Below, piece by piece: positions 1 through 8,087 of a DNA stretch of 64,000 nucleotides; the stretch's first letter is position 1, and each line of letters opens with the position of its first letter. The translations under genes and the position numbers were made by a program. The stretch is from NCBI RefSeq assembly GCF_900111685.1, contig NZ_FOHX01000005.1, positions 124,001 through 188,000 of the forward strand, written 5' to 3'. The stretch is from Nonomuraea wenchangensis (lineage in GTDB: Bacteria; Actinomycetota; Actinomycetes; Streptosporangiales; Streptosporangiaceae). The notes under the pieces are model-generated. The model saw nothing but the letters and a program-made list of their open reading frames with translations, was not told where the DNA came from and searched no databases.

Positions 1-656
1 AGCAGGTCCACCCAAGAGGCGCCCTGGCTGCCGTCCATGGTCACGAGCACGGCCCCGAGCAGCTTGGTCCCGCCCAGGTGGACGAGTGCCACGTCGATCT
101 CCGGGAAGCGGCGCGGGATCGCGTCGAGCCGGCGGTCGAGCAGCGTGTCACCGCTGATGTGCAGGCGCAGCTCCACCCGTTCGTCGCGGTCACGGAACTC
201 CAGCATCGTCCCGATGACCGGCGGCAGCAGCCGCTCCAGCGGCCCCGGCGCGTGCCGGGCGGGCAGGGCGGTGATCGTGACGCTGCCCTGCGCGTTGCGC
301 AACTCGTGCTGCTGCCACTGCCGCAGGCCGACGCTCTGGCCGAAGCCCCGGCGGCGGAGCTTGCCGGCCGCGGAGAGCGTGGTCACGATGGGCGTGTCGC
401 GGTCCAGGCCCCTGCGGGTGACCCGGTCCCAGTGGTCGCCGTGCATGTGCGAGAGCACGACCGCGTCCAGGGTCGGCAGGTCCTCGATCTCCAGGGCGGG
501 GTTCGTACGGCGGCGTGAGACCAGGCCGTGGCCCAGGTAGGCGAGCTGTCCCCGGTGCAGGAAGTTGGGATCCGTCAGCAGCGTGAAGCCGTTGTAGCGG
601 ATCAGCGTCGTCGCGTTCCCGATGAACTGGATGCTCCCTTTCACGGCGGCGCTCAC
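1..656 (-). CDS. MBL-fold metallo-hydrolase, C-terminus cut by window edge
   Basis: The reverse strand reads openly from GTG 656 to the window edge (about 218 residues, no stop), so the C-terminus is missing. The N-terminus (SAAVKGSIQFIGNATTLIRY) is typical of UlaG/YcbL-like metallo-beta-lactamase-fold hydrolases. The zinc-binding motif HMHGDHWD is at residues 70-77, and a later LHISGDT segment probably carries another metal ligand. Substrate is unknown. The start overlaps the stop of the upstream small gene as GTGA, so the two are probably translationally coupled. Confidence 0.85.
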   Translation of the reverse strand, partial: MSAAVKGSIQFIGNATTLIRYNGFTLLTDPNFLHRGQLAYLGHGLVSRRRTNPALEIEDLPTLDAVVLSHMHGDHWDRVTRRGLDRDTPIVTTLSAAGKLRRRGFGQSVGLRQWQQHELRNAQGSVTITALPARHAPGPLERLLPPVIGTMLEFRDRDERVELRLHISGDTLLDRRLDAIPRRFPEIDVALVHLGGTKLLGAVLVTMDGSQGASWVDL

Positions 657-847
657 TCCGGGTGCGGAGACTGCTGTCCGGGGGGCACGCCGCCGCCCTT
701 GCCGCCGCCTTTGCCGCCCTTGTCGGTGCCGTGGGGCCGCGCCGAGCGCTTGCCGCCGCTCCTCGTCTCGGGAATGGCGTTCGCGGACTTGGACTCGGTC
801 GCCGATTTGCCTGATCTGCGTAGTTCTGGCTGCTGTGGGTTGGTCAT
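653..847 (-). CDS. small basic Gly/Lys-rich hypothetical protein
   Basis: 64-residue protein MTNPQQPELRRSG..., rich in Ser, Lys, Arg and Gly with a GGKGGGKGGG run near the C-terminus; no recognisable domain, probably disordered. The start is set by a GGAGGA ribosome-binding site 9-10 nt before ATG 847; a longer in-frame start exists at 913. Its stop overlaps the GTG of the MBL-fold gene (GTGA), which supports it being a real cotranscribed gene. Function unknown. Confidence 0.55.
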   Translation of the reverse strand: MTNPQQPELRRSGKSATESKSANAIPETRSGGKRSARPHGTDKGGKGGGKGGGVPPGQQSPHPE

Positions 848-1031
848 GGCGCTTCGTCCTCCCATGTACGGCTTGTCCGAGGTCCCCTGCCACCCCGGTC
901 GAGCGCCAAACACCGCGAACAGAACGTATCGGCCTGTTTCACTTCGGTCACATTACTTGACGCTCGGTCCAATAGTTCGCAAGGCTCTCTAGGGCATCGG
1001 GGGCGACAGCCGACCTCTTCGGGAGCCTTCC
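848..1031. promoter_or_regulatory. divergent promoter region of hydrolase and sortase operons
   Basis: 184 bp between divergent genes. A TTGACG (957-962) on the plus strand is the best -35 candidate toward the sortase-substrate gene; no good -10 follows at 17 bp (AAGGCT at 18 bp is weak). GGGAGCC before ATG 1032 is a possible RBS. Confidence 0.35.
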
Positions 1032-1652
1032 ATGGCAGCAAGAGCGCGACGTCTCTCGGCCGCGGGAGCGGTGACGGCCTTCGTGGTGGCGGGAGTGAGC
1101 CTGACGGCCGGTTACGGCAGCGCCGCCTCCGCCTCCGCCGGCTCCACCGCCGTCACCCGTACCGATCCCCAGGTGCCGGGAACGGGATCCACCTGCGTCC
1201 TACCGCTGCCGCTCCGCTGCGAAGCGCCCGCCGACAGCTCGTGGACGGGCGGCGACCCCAGGCCGAGTGGCACGGACGACTCGTGGCAGGGCTCCGGCGA
1301 CTCGTGGTCGGGCCGCGGCGACTCCTGGTCGCCGGTCCCCGGCGACACCCGGTCCGACGCCCCGGCCCCCGGCGACACCTGGTCCAGCGTCCCGACCCCT
1401 GGCGACACCTGGTCCGGGGGCCCGGCCCCGCAGGACTCCTGGTCCTCGGCGCCCACCCCGCAGGCGTCGGACGCGCCCTGGCGGCCGGCCCGCGAACGCG
1501 AGCACCGGATCCCCCGAGGCCACCCCGAGACCGGTGGCGGTGGGCTCGTTCAGGACGGGCCGGTGTGGGCGCTCGCGGTCGGCGGGTTCGCCCTGGTCAC
1601 GGGCGCGGGCCTGACCGGCGTCGCGGTACGCCGCCGCCGGGATGCCGACTGA
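1032..1652 (+). CDS. secreted repeat protein with C-terminal sorting signal, probable sortase substrate
   Basis: 206 residues. An N-terminal signal sequence (about 1-37, positive start then hydrophobic) is followed by a low-complexity Pro/Ser/Trp region (about 78-145) with repeated GDSWS/GDTWS units. The C-terminus has the layout of a cell-wall sorting signal: HPETG at 164-168, a Gly run, a hydrophobic stretch 178-199 and a RRRR tail. HPETG deviates from the canonical LPXTG. The next gene encodes a sortase and overlaps this one by 11 bp, which makes a dedicated enzyme-substrate pair likely. Wall anchoring is inferred. Confidence 0.75.
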   Translation: MAARARRLSAAGAVTAFVVAGVSLTAGYGSAASASAGSTAVTRTDPQVPGTGSTCVLPLPLRCEAPADSSWTGGDPRPSGTDDSWQGSGDSWSGRGDSWSPVPGDTRSDAPAPGDTWSSVPTPGDTWSGGPAPQDSWSSAPTPQASDAPWRPAREREHRIPRGHPETGGGGLVQDGPVWALAVGGFALVTGAGLTGVAVRRRRDAD

Positions 1653-2370
1653 TCCGGCGCCCCGCGCGGAAACGGCCGGCAGGGGCGGGCAGTGGGGAAT
1701 CTGGTGGCTGGCGGCCGTGGTCACGGTGGCGGGGCTGGCGCTGATCGCGTACGGGCTGCGCGGCATCACCGGGAACGAAGGCGAGCCGGCCCCATCAGCG
1801 AGGGCGTCGGCGGGGGCGACGGCGCAGCAGGCGCCGCCCGGCGCCGCGCCCGTGACCGGCCCCCTGCCCGTGGGCGTGGTCGCCAGGCCGATGCGGGCCG
1901 CCCGCCCCACCGCCGTCTACATCCCGTCCGTCGGCGTGGCGGCCCCGCTGACGGAGCTGGGCCTGGACGCCCGCGGCGTGATTCAGAACCCGCCCCTCGA
2001 CCAGCCGAACCTGGCCGGCTGGTACCGCTACGCCCCCGTGCCCGGTCAGCGCGGCGCCGCCGTCATCACCGGCCACCTCGACACGAGGAGCGGCCCAGCC
2101 GTCTTCGCCCGGCTCAAGGACGTCAGGCGCGGCGACCAGGTGCAGGTGCTGCGCGCCGACCGCTCGGTGGCCGTCTTCGTCGTGGACCGGGTCGAGCACG
2201 CGCCGAAGTCCGGCTTCCCCGCCACTAAGGTCTACGGCAAGCTCTCCTACCCGGGCCTGCGGCTGGTGACCTGCGGCGGGACGTTCGACCGGCGGGCGCA
2301 CAGCTACCGGGACAACACGATCGTGTACGCCCACCTCGCGGCCCCGTACTATCCCGGGGCCGGGAGCTGA
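1642..2370 (+). CDS. class F-like actinobacterial sortase
   Basis: 242 residues. One N-terminal membrane anchor (about 19-39), a Pro/Ala linker, then a sortase beta-barrel. The catalytic triad is visible: His145 in TGHLDT, Cys211 in LVTCGG, Arg223 in SYRDN. The size and the short N-terminal anchor fit the class E/F enzymes of Actinobacteria, which transfer sorting-motif proteins to the cell wall. The start codon lies inside the preceding substrate gene. Class assignment (F rather than E) is from overall resemblance and could change. Confidence 0.88.
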   Translation: MPTDPAPRAETAGRGGQWGIWWLAAVVTVAGLALIAYGLRGITGNEGEPAPSARASAGATAQQAPPGAAPVTGPLPVGVVARPMRAARPTAVYIPSVGVAAPLTELGLDARGVIQNPPLDQPNLAGWYRYAPVPGQRGAAVITGHLDTRSGPAVFARLKDVRRGDQVQVLRADRSVAVFVVDRVEHAPKSGFPATKVYGKLSYPGLRLVTCGGTFDRRAHSYRDNTIVYAHLAAPYYPGAGS

Positions 2371-2374
2371 CCGG

Positions 2375-4441
2375 TCACGGGTCGCGGGGCAGCCCGAGCG
2401 CCCGCTCGGCGATGATGTTGAGCTGCACCTCGGTGGTCCCGCCCCCGATGGTGAACGCCCGGGTCGTCAGGATCATGCGGCTCCAGTAGGGGTCGTCCGG
2501 GGCGAGCGACCAGCAGAACTCGGAGATCGCCTGCGAGTGCCGCATGCCGAGCAGCTTCCGTACGCTCGCGGCGGCCCCCGCGTCGCCCCCGGACAGCTTC
2601 GACAGCGTCACCCGCAGCCCGAGGGCCGAGATGGCCTGCCCCTCCGCCCACAGCCGGCCCGCCTGCTCGCGCCGCGCCTGCCCGAGCGCGGGCAGCCGGG
2701 CGATGAGGCCGGCCATGTCGGTGTGCTGCGACCCGGGTCCCCAGGAGTCGCCGAGCGCGACCCGTTCGTGGGAGAGGGTGTCCCTGGCGACCCGCCAGCC
2801 CTGGTCCACCTCGCCGACGACCAGGTCGTCCGGGACGAAGACGTCGTCGAGGAACACCTCGTTGAAGATCTCGTCGCCGTTGATCTCCTTGAGCGGCCGG
2901 ACGGTGACGCCGGGGGAGGACATGTCCACCAGGAAGTACGTGATGCCGTCGTGCTTCGGCCGGTCGGGCGAGGTGCGGGCCAGGCAGATGCCCCAGTGCG
3001 CGTACTGGGCGAGCGAGGTCCAGATCTTCTGCCCGGTGAGCGACCAGCCGCCCTCCACGCGGACGGCCCTGGTCGTCAGGCCCGCCAGGTCCGAGCCGGC
3101 GCCGGGCTCGCTGAAGAGCTGGCACCACACGATCTCGCGGGCGAAGGTCTTCGGCAGGAAACGTTCCCGCTGCTCGGGGGTCCCGTACGCGACGATGGAC
3201 GGCGCCGCCCAGGCGCCGATGCCGAGGTTCGGCCGCTTGAGGTCGCGGAACTCCTGGTGGATGATCACCTGCTCCAGCGGCGACGCGCCACGGCCCCATG
3301 GTTTCGGCAGGTACGGCATGATCCATCCCTCCCGGGCGAACCTCGCCTTCCTGGCCTCCGGCTCCTCGGCGCGCAGCGACTCCGCCTCGGCCCGGACGGC
3401 GTCCCTGACGGCGGCGGCCTCCTCGGGCAGGTCCGGCTCCATCGCCCGCCGCACGCCGGCGACCGCCAGCCCGGTCACCTCCTCCGCCCACGGGCCGGGG
3501 TCGCCGGCGAGCATGCGGTCGGACAGCGCCCGGCGGTAGTAGCGGTGGGCGTCGTGCTCGAAGGTGTAGCCGATGCCGCCGAGCACCTGGATGGCGTCGG
3601 CGGCGCACCGTACGCCGGCGTCCGGGCCCAGCACGCCCGCGACGGCCACGGCCAGGCGGGTCTCGTCGTCGAGCGCAGGCCCGTCCAGGGCGCGGGCGGC
3701 GTCCCAGACGGCGGCGCGGGCCTGCTCCAGGGCCACGAGGGCGGCGGCCACCCGGTGCTTGACGGCCTGGAACTGGCCGATCGGGCGGCCGAACTGCTCG
3801 CGGACCTTGGCGTACTCGGCGGCCGTCGCGACCGCCCAGGCGGCGACCCCGCAGGCGTCCGCGCCCAGCAGGACGGCGGCGATCTCCCGTACGGGGGCGT
3901 CGCGCAGCACCGCCTCCGCCGGGGGCCGCTCCCAGGTCACGGTGCAGAGGGCCCGGTCGAGGTCGACGCCGTCGGCGGGTGTGGCGGTGACGGCGTCCCG
4001 GCCCAGCAGGGCCCAGGTCCCGTCGCCGACCGGCACGAGGAAGTGGTCGGCGTCGGCCGCCCCGAGCGCGAGCACCGAGACGCCCCCGTCGGCCAGGCGT
4101 AGGGCGCTGTCAGCGGACCCGTCGGCCGGACGGAGGGCGACGGCGGCGGTTGTCGAACCGTTCGCCAGGCCGGCCACGATGTCGTCGTGGCCGCCGCTCC
4201 GGGCGAGGACGGCCGACGCCAGGACGCTCGCCAGGTACGGTCCGTCGGCCCGCCGCTCGGCCAGCGCCTCCAGAGCGACGCACAGCTCCAGCAGCCCGTA
4301 CCCCTGCCCGCCGCGGTGCTCCGGCAGGTGCAGCCCCAGCAGCCCCTGCGCGGCCAGCGCCGGATGATCGGCGCCGCGCCCGGCGACCCCGCGCACGGAC
4401 GCGGCCAGCGCCCGATGTTCCTCACTCAACCCGATACTCAT
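2375..4441 (-). CDS. fused two-domain acyl-CoA dehydrogenase (FadE34-like)
   Basis: 688 residues from ATG 4441. Two acyl-CoA dehydrogenase modules are fused: the N-terminal half ends with QVLGGIGYTFEHDAHRYYRR, and the C-terminal half has the FAD-binding core WCQLFSEPGAGSD and ends with FTIGGGTTEVQLNIIAERAL. Size and architecture match M. tuberculosis FadE34, a fused alpha/beta dehydrogenase of steroid side-chain beta-oxidation; substrate here is unproven. ATG 4441 is preferred over the longer frame because a TAGGTT -10 box sits 7 nt upstream (leaderless) inside an operator palindrome. It ends 4 bp from the convergent sortase gene. Confidence 0.85.
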   Translation of the reverse strand: MSIGLSEEHRALAASVRGVAGRGADHPALAAQGLLGLHLPEHRGGQGYGLLELCVALEALAERRADGPYLASVLASAVLARSGGHDDIVAGLANGSTTAAVALRPADGSADSALRLADGGVSVLALGAADADHFLVPVGDGTWALLGRDAVTATPADGVDLDRALCTVTWERPPAEAVLRDAPVREIAAVLLGADACGVAAWAVATAAEYAKVREQFGRPIGQFQAVKHRVAAALVALEQARAAVWDAARALDGPALDDETRLAVAVAGVLGPDAGVRCAADAIQVLGGIGYTFEHDAHRYYRRALSDRMLAGDPGPWAEEVTGLAVAGVRRAMEPDLPEEAAAVRDAVRAEAESLRAEEPEARKARFAREGWIMPYLPKPWGRGASPLEQVIIHQEFRDLKRPNLGIGAWAAPSIVAYGTPEQRERFLPKTFAREIVWCQLFSEPGAGSDLAGLTTRAVRVEGGWSLTGQKIWTSLAQYAHWGICLARTSPDRPKHDGITYFLVDMSSPGVTVRPLKEINGDEIFNEVFLDDVFVPDDLVVGEVDQGWRVARDTLSHERVALGDSWGPGSQHTDMAGLIARLPALGQARREQAGRLWAEGQAISALGLRVTLSKLSGGDAGAAASVRKLLGMRHSQAISEFCWSLAPDDPYWSRMILTTRAFTIGGGTTEVQLNIIAERALGLPRDP

Positions 4442-4442
4442 G

Positions 4443-4470
4443 GCACCGAACCTAGAACATTGTTCGGTGC
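4443..4470. promoter_or_regulatory. palindromic operator over leaderless acyl-CoA dehydrogenase promoter
   Basis: Perfect 9-bp arms GCACCGAAC (4443-4451) and GTTCGGTGC (4462-4470) flank a 10-bp spacer containing AGAACATTGTTC. The minus-strand -10 TAGGTT (4449-4454) lies within it, 7 nt before the ATG. The position suits repression by a TetR-type regulator. A near-identical AGAACGTTGTTCGG occurs at 23169. Confidence 0.6.
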
Positions 4471-4594
4471 ACCTCCAGCCCCCGGAAAATGGTTGGCCGT
4501 CTCCCACCTGCCCCCGCTACTCTCCGAACCGTCAGCTTCGGATCGAGGAGAAAGCCGGGCAGGCGACCCCGCCGCCCCTGGAGGGAGTGGGTTT

Positions 4595-4651
4595 ATGACC
4601 GTCACGCTGCGGCGTGCGCCCCGACGTGCCGCCGGTCCCTCCTGCCGCTGA
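4595..4651 (+). CDS. possible short ORF upstream of the RNHCP genes
   Basis: An 18-codon ORF (MTVTLRRAPRRAAGPSCR) preceded by GGAGGGAG with about 8 nt spacing. It lies in the otherwise gene-free 4442-4796 stretch. It could be a leader peptide for the RNHCP pair or a chance ORF in GC-rich DNA. Nothing else of note was seen in the stretch apart from the operator at 4443 and a weak Zur-box-like GGAAAATGGTTGGCC. Confidence 0.25.
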   Translation: MTVTLRRAPRRAAGPSCR

Positions 4652-4796
4652 CCCGCGTTTCCCGCACCGGCCGGCCGGAGGACGACAGCCCACGGCACCG
4701 GCGTGCCGCCCGCGCATCCACGCGCGACGGCCCGCCAGGCGCACCCTTGCCGCATTCGTCGACGCTCATCGTTCTTCTTCCGGCAAGGAGCAAGAG

Positions 4797-5165
4797 TTGT
4801 CCGGCAACGGCAAACCACGATCCACCCTGTCCACCGACACGTTCGCCTGCGTGCGCTGCGGCCTCACCGTGACCGCCGCCGCGCCCGACGGCGCCCGCCG
4901 CAACCACTGCCCGAGCTGCCTGCACTCGCTGCACGTGCTCGACCGGGTGGAGGGCGGCCCGTCCGAGTGCCGGTCGCGCATGATCCCGATCTCGATCGCG
5001 GTCCTGCGCACCGGCGACTGGATGCTCATCCACCGCTGCACCCGCTGCGGCGAGCTCACGTCCAACCCGATCTGCGGGGACGACAACCAGCTCATCCTCA
5101 TGCGCATGGCGGTACGCCCGCTCGCGCAGCCGCCGTTCCCGCTCGAGGCGTTCGGTGATCTGTGA
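4797..5165 (+). CDS. RNHCP domain protein, first of tandem pair
   Basis: 122 residues. Contains the RNHCP domain named after its motif (here RRNHCPSCLHSLH), with extra zinc-ligand-like pairs CVRCG near the N-terminus and HRCTRCGE in the middle, then GDDNQL. The fold is probably a zinc ribbon; biochemical role is not established. TTG 4797 is chosen because AAGGAG lies 6 nt upstream; the longer frame lacks such a signal. The second gene starts at or just before its stop, so the two form an operon of paralogs. Confidence 0.75.
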   Translation: MSGNGKPRSTLSTDTFACVRCGLTVTAAAPDGARRNHCPSCLHSLHVLDRVEGGPSECRSRMIPISIAVLRTGDWMLIHRCTRCGELTSNPICGDDNQLILMRMAVRPLAQPPFPLEAFGDL

Positions 5166-5166
5166 C

Positions 5167-5577
5167 ATGCCCAGGAGGAACCCCGGCCGTGGCGAACGGC
5201 CGCAACGGCGCAAGGTCATGGTCCGGCACGGCGAGCGCGGCGACGCGTTCCGCTGTGTCGGCTGCCGGCTGGACGTGCCCATGTCCGCGCCGGGCACCGC
5301 GCACCGCAACCACTGCCCGCACTGCCTGACCAGCCTGCACGTCGATCGCCGGGTGCCCGGGGACCGCCGGGCGGGCTGCCGGGGCCGGATGGCGGCGTTC
5401 AGCGTCACCGTACGGCCGGACGGCGAGTGGCTGATCATCCATCACTGCCAGTCGTGCGACGAGCTCAGCGCGAACCGCATCGCCGGCGACGACAACGCGC
5501 TGGCGCTGCTCCGCATCGCCATGCGCCCGCTGTCCGCGGGCGGCCGGCTTCCGGCCACGGCGCTGCTCGCGCTCTGA
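5167..5577 (+). CDS. RNHCP domain protein, second of tandem pair
   Basis: 136 residues from ATG 5167; a GTG at 5155 in the same frame would overlap the first gene. Shares the layout of its neighbour: CVGC, HRNHCPHCLTSLH, HHCQSCDE, GDDNALALLRIAMRPL. The two copies diverge strongly outside these motifs, so the duplication is old. Function unknown; probably zinc-binding. Confidence 0.75.
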   Translation: MPRRNPGRGERPQRRKVMVRHGERGDAFRCVGCRLDVPMSAPGTAHRNHCPHCLTSLHVDRRVPGDRRAGCRGRMAAFSVTVRPDGEWLIIHHCQSCDELSANRIAGDDNALALLRIAMRPLSAGGRLPATALLAL

Positions 5578-5596
5578 GACAGAACTCCAGAAAGAC

Positions 5597-5666
5597 AGCG
5601 AAGCCCCCGGCGAACGGGAGGGCCACCACAACCACGCCCGTCGATGCCCGGGGCTTCGCTGCTTTT
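5597..5666 (+). terminator. terminator between convergent genes
   Basis: AGCGAAGCCCC (5597-5607) pairs perfectly with GGGGCTTCGCT (5650-5660), followed by GCTTTT. The loop is unusually long (42 nt). It follows the RNHCP operon and precedes the convergent TPR gene. Confidence 0.7.
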
Positions 5667-5694
5667 CTATCGCGTCCACGGCCCGCCGCGGGGC

Positions 5695-6576
5695 TCAATC
5701 GCCGAATTCGAGGTGCAGCGCCCGGGTGAAGTCGGCCACCGCCTCCTCGTGGCGGTCCAGCTCCTGAAGGATCTCGCCCCGCACCCGGTACGCCCAGACG
5801 TACTCGTCGTCCAGCTCGACGGCCCGGTCCAGGTCGTGCAGGGCCGCCTCGTTGTCGCCCAGCTCGCTCAGGACCGCGCCCCTGCTGCCCAGCGCCCGGT
5901 CGTTGTCCGGGTCCAGCTCCAGGGCGCGGTTGAGGTCCTCCAGGGCCTCCTCGTAGCGGTCGATCATGCGCAGCGCCTCGCCGCGCCGGCTCAGGGCGCG
6001 CACGTGGCCGGGGTCGATGGCGAGGGCCTTGGCGTAGTCGTCGATCGCCTCGGGGTAGAGGTTGAGCCGCTGGTAGAGGTCGCCGCGGGCCACCCACGGG
6101 TACGGCTGCTCGCCGTTCAGCCTGATGATCTTGGCGTGCTCGTCCAGGGCCTCGTCGAGGCGGTCGAGGTCCACCAGGGCGTCCGCCTTCGCCTCCAGGA
6201 TCCAGAGCGAGTCGGGCGTCAGGGTGAGGGCGTGCTCGAAGTCGGCCATGGCCTCCTCCAGGCGGTCCATCGCCGCGTACGTCTGCCCCCGTGAGCCCAG
6301 CGCGTACGCGCTGTCGGGCTCCAGCTTCAGCGACTCGTCGAAGTCCGTCAGCGCGGCGTCGTACCGCTCGATCATCCGGTGGCTCTCGCCGCGCAGCCGC
6401 CACGCGCGGGCGTTGTCGGGCACCAGGGCGATCGACTCGGTCAGATCCGCGATCGCGGCCTCGTACCGCGACAGGGCGATGTACGACTCCGCACGGCTCC
6501 GCAGCACCGACGCCCGCGACTGGGCCGCCGCCTCGGGCATTCCGGGCTCCGCCCGGTCCTTGATCCCCTCGCTCAT
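5695..6576 (-). CDS. tetratricopeptide-repeat protein
   Basis: 293 residues made almost entirely of about eight 34-residue TPR units, each with the W/A-LG-Y-A-P pattern (for example RGESHRMIERYDAALTDF). No signal peptide or membrane segment, so a cytosolic scaffold for protein contacts is likely; partners unknown. A TAGAGT box lies 8 nt before the ATG, so the transcript may be leaderless. Confidence 0.8.
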   Translation of the reverse strand: MSEGIKDRAEPGMPEAAAQSRASVLRSRAESYIALSRYEAAIADLTESIALVPDNARAWRLRGESHRMIERYDAALTDFDESLKLEPDSAYALGSRGQTYAAMDRLEEAMADFEHALTLTPDSLWILEAKADALVDLDRLDEALDEHAKIIRLNGEQPYPWVARGDLYQRLNLYPEAIDDYAKALAIDPGHVRALSRRGEALRMIDRYEEALEDLNRALELDPDNDRALGSRGAVLSELGDNEAALHDLDRAVELDDEYVWAYRVRGEILQELDRHEEAVADFTRALHLEFGD

Positions 6577-6594
6577 GACGCGGAACTCTATCCA

Positions 6595-8028
6595 CTAGAT
6601 CTGGATAATGGCCGCCTTTTCCCGGGTGAACTCCAGGACCGAATCGTGGCCGTACCCGCTGTCCTTCACGCCGCCGAAAGGCAGGCCGGGCGGCATCTGC
6701 CGATAGGTGTTCACCCAGACCGTCCCACTCCGCAGATCGCGGACGAACCGGTGCGCCCGCCCCAGGTCACGGGTCCAGACGCCGGCCGCCAGCCCGTACG
6801 GCGAATCGTCGGCGATCTCCAGCGCCTCCTCGTCGCTGTCGAACGGCAGCGCCACCGCCACCGGCCCGAAGATCTCCTCCTGGCACACCCGCAACGCGTT
6901 GTCCTCGGTCGCGTACAGCGTCGGCTCCACCCAGTAGCCGCCCGGCAGCTCCGGCACCACCTCGGCGCCGCTGCGCCCGCCGAACACCAGCCGGGCGCCC
7001 TCCTTGGCGGCCAGCTCCAGGTACGAGGTCACGCGCTCGAACTGCCCGGCCGACACGATCGGCCCCATCGTGGTCCGCAGGTCCTGGGGGTCGCCCAGCA
7101 CCAGGCCCGCGCAGGCGTCCCTGATCCGGCCGAGCATCTCGTCCCAGATCGAGCGGTGGATGAGGATGCGCGAGCCGGCGACGCACACCTGCCCGGCGTT
7201 GCCGGTGTAGATGGAGTTGACGGTGACGCCCTGGGTGGCGGCGTCGAGGTCGGCGTCCGGGAAGACGATGTTCGGCGACTTGCCGCCCAGCTCGAACGTC
7301 ATCGGCTTCAGCGCGTCCGCCGACGCCCGGGTGATCGCCCGGCCGGTCTCCGTGGAGCCGGTGAGGCTGATCTTGGCGACGTCGCGGTGGCGTACGAGGG
7401 CGTCGCCCACCTCCTCGCCGAGCCCGCCGACGATGTTGAGCACGCCGGGCGGGAACACCTCGGCCAGCAGCTCGCCGAGCCGCAGCACCGACGCGCTCGC
7501 CTGCTCGGCGGGCTTGACGACAACGGTGTTGCCGGCAGCCAGCGCGTACGCGGCCTTGGCGGAGAAGGTCGAGATGGGGGAGTTCCACGGGATGATGCAG
7601 ACCACCACCCCGTACGGCTCGCGCCGGGTCAGGCCGAGCGTGTCCGGCCCCAGGATGACGGTGTCGCCGGTGACCGCGTCCAGGCACTGCCCGGCCGCGA
7701 GCTGCCACAGGAACGCCATCCCCGGCAGGTCCCTCCTCAGCGTGTCGCGCAGGATGCGGCCGTTGTCGCGGGTCTCCAGCCGGGCCAGCTCCTCCGCGTG
7801 CCGGCCGAGGATCTCCGACACCTTGCGCAGGTGGTGGGCGCGGGCCAGGGCGGGCAGCGCCGCCCAGGCGGGGAAGGCCGAGGCGGCCGCGGCCACCGCC
7901 GCCTCGGCCTCCGCCGGGCCGCCGGACGGGACGCGCGCCCACGCCTCGCCGGTGCTCGGGTCGACCGACTCCATCGTGCGGGACGCGGCGACCAGCTCGC
8001 CGCCGATGAGATGACGATAGTCAGGCAC
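6595..8028 (-). CDS. NAD(P)-dependent aldehyde dehydrogenase
   Basis: 477 residues from GTG 8028. Aldehyde dehydrogenase family: the general-base Glu in FELGGKSPNIVF and the catalytic Cys in GNAGQVCVAGSR are both present, with the C-terminal motif GVKDSGYGHD. Oxidises an aldehyde to an acid (substrate not predictable). GTG 8028 is chosen over ATG 8040 because TATGCT lies 7 nt upstream of it and ATG 8040 falls inside that promoter palindrome. Separated from the TPR gene by 18 bp, but probably has its own promoter. Confidence 0.88.
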   Translation of the reverse strand: MPDYRHLIGGELVAASRTMESVDPSTGEAWARVPSGGPAEAEAAVAAAASAFPAWAALPALARAHHLRKVSEILGRHAEELARLETRDNGRILRDTLRRDLPGMAFLWQLAAGQCLDAVTGDTVILGPDTLGLTRREPYGVVVCIIPWNSPISTFSAKAAYALAAGNTVVVKPAEQASASVLRLGELLAEVFPPGVLNIVGGLGEEVGDALVRHRDVAKISLTGSTETGRAITRASADALKPMTFELGGKSPNIVFPDADLDAATQGVTVNSIYTGNAGQVCVAGSRILIHRSIWDEMLGRIRDACAGLVLGDPQDLRTTMGPIVSAGQFERVTSYLELAAKEGARLVFGGRSGAEVVPELPGGYWVEPTLYATEDNALRVCQEEIFGPVAVALPFDSDEEALEIADDSPYGLAAGVWTRDLGRAHRFVRDLRSGTVWVNTYRQMPPGLPFGGVKDSGYGHDSVLEFTREKAAIIQI

Positions 8029-8033
8029 GCGAC

Positions 8034-8047
8034 CAAGCATATGCTTG
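8034..8047. promoter_or_regulatory. palindromic operator of aldehyde dehydrogenase gene
   Basis: CAAGCATATGCTTG is a perfect 14-bp palindrome. It contains the minus-strand -10 TATGCT (8036-8041), 7 nt from GTG 8028, so a bound repressor would block the promoter. The regulator is not identified in the window. Confidence 0.55.
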
Positions 8048-8087
8048 CTTGCTGAACGTCGGTAGGCACGTCCGGCACAATGCCCTG

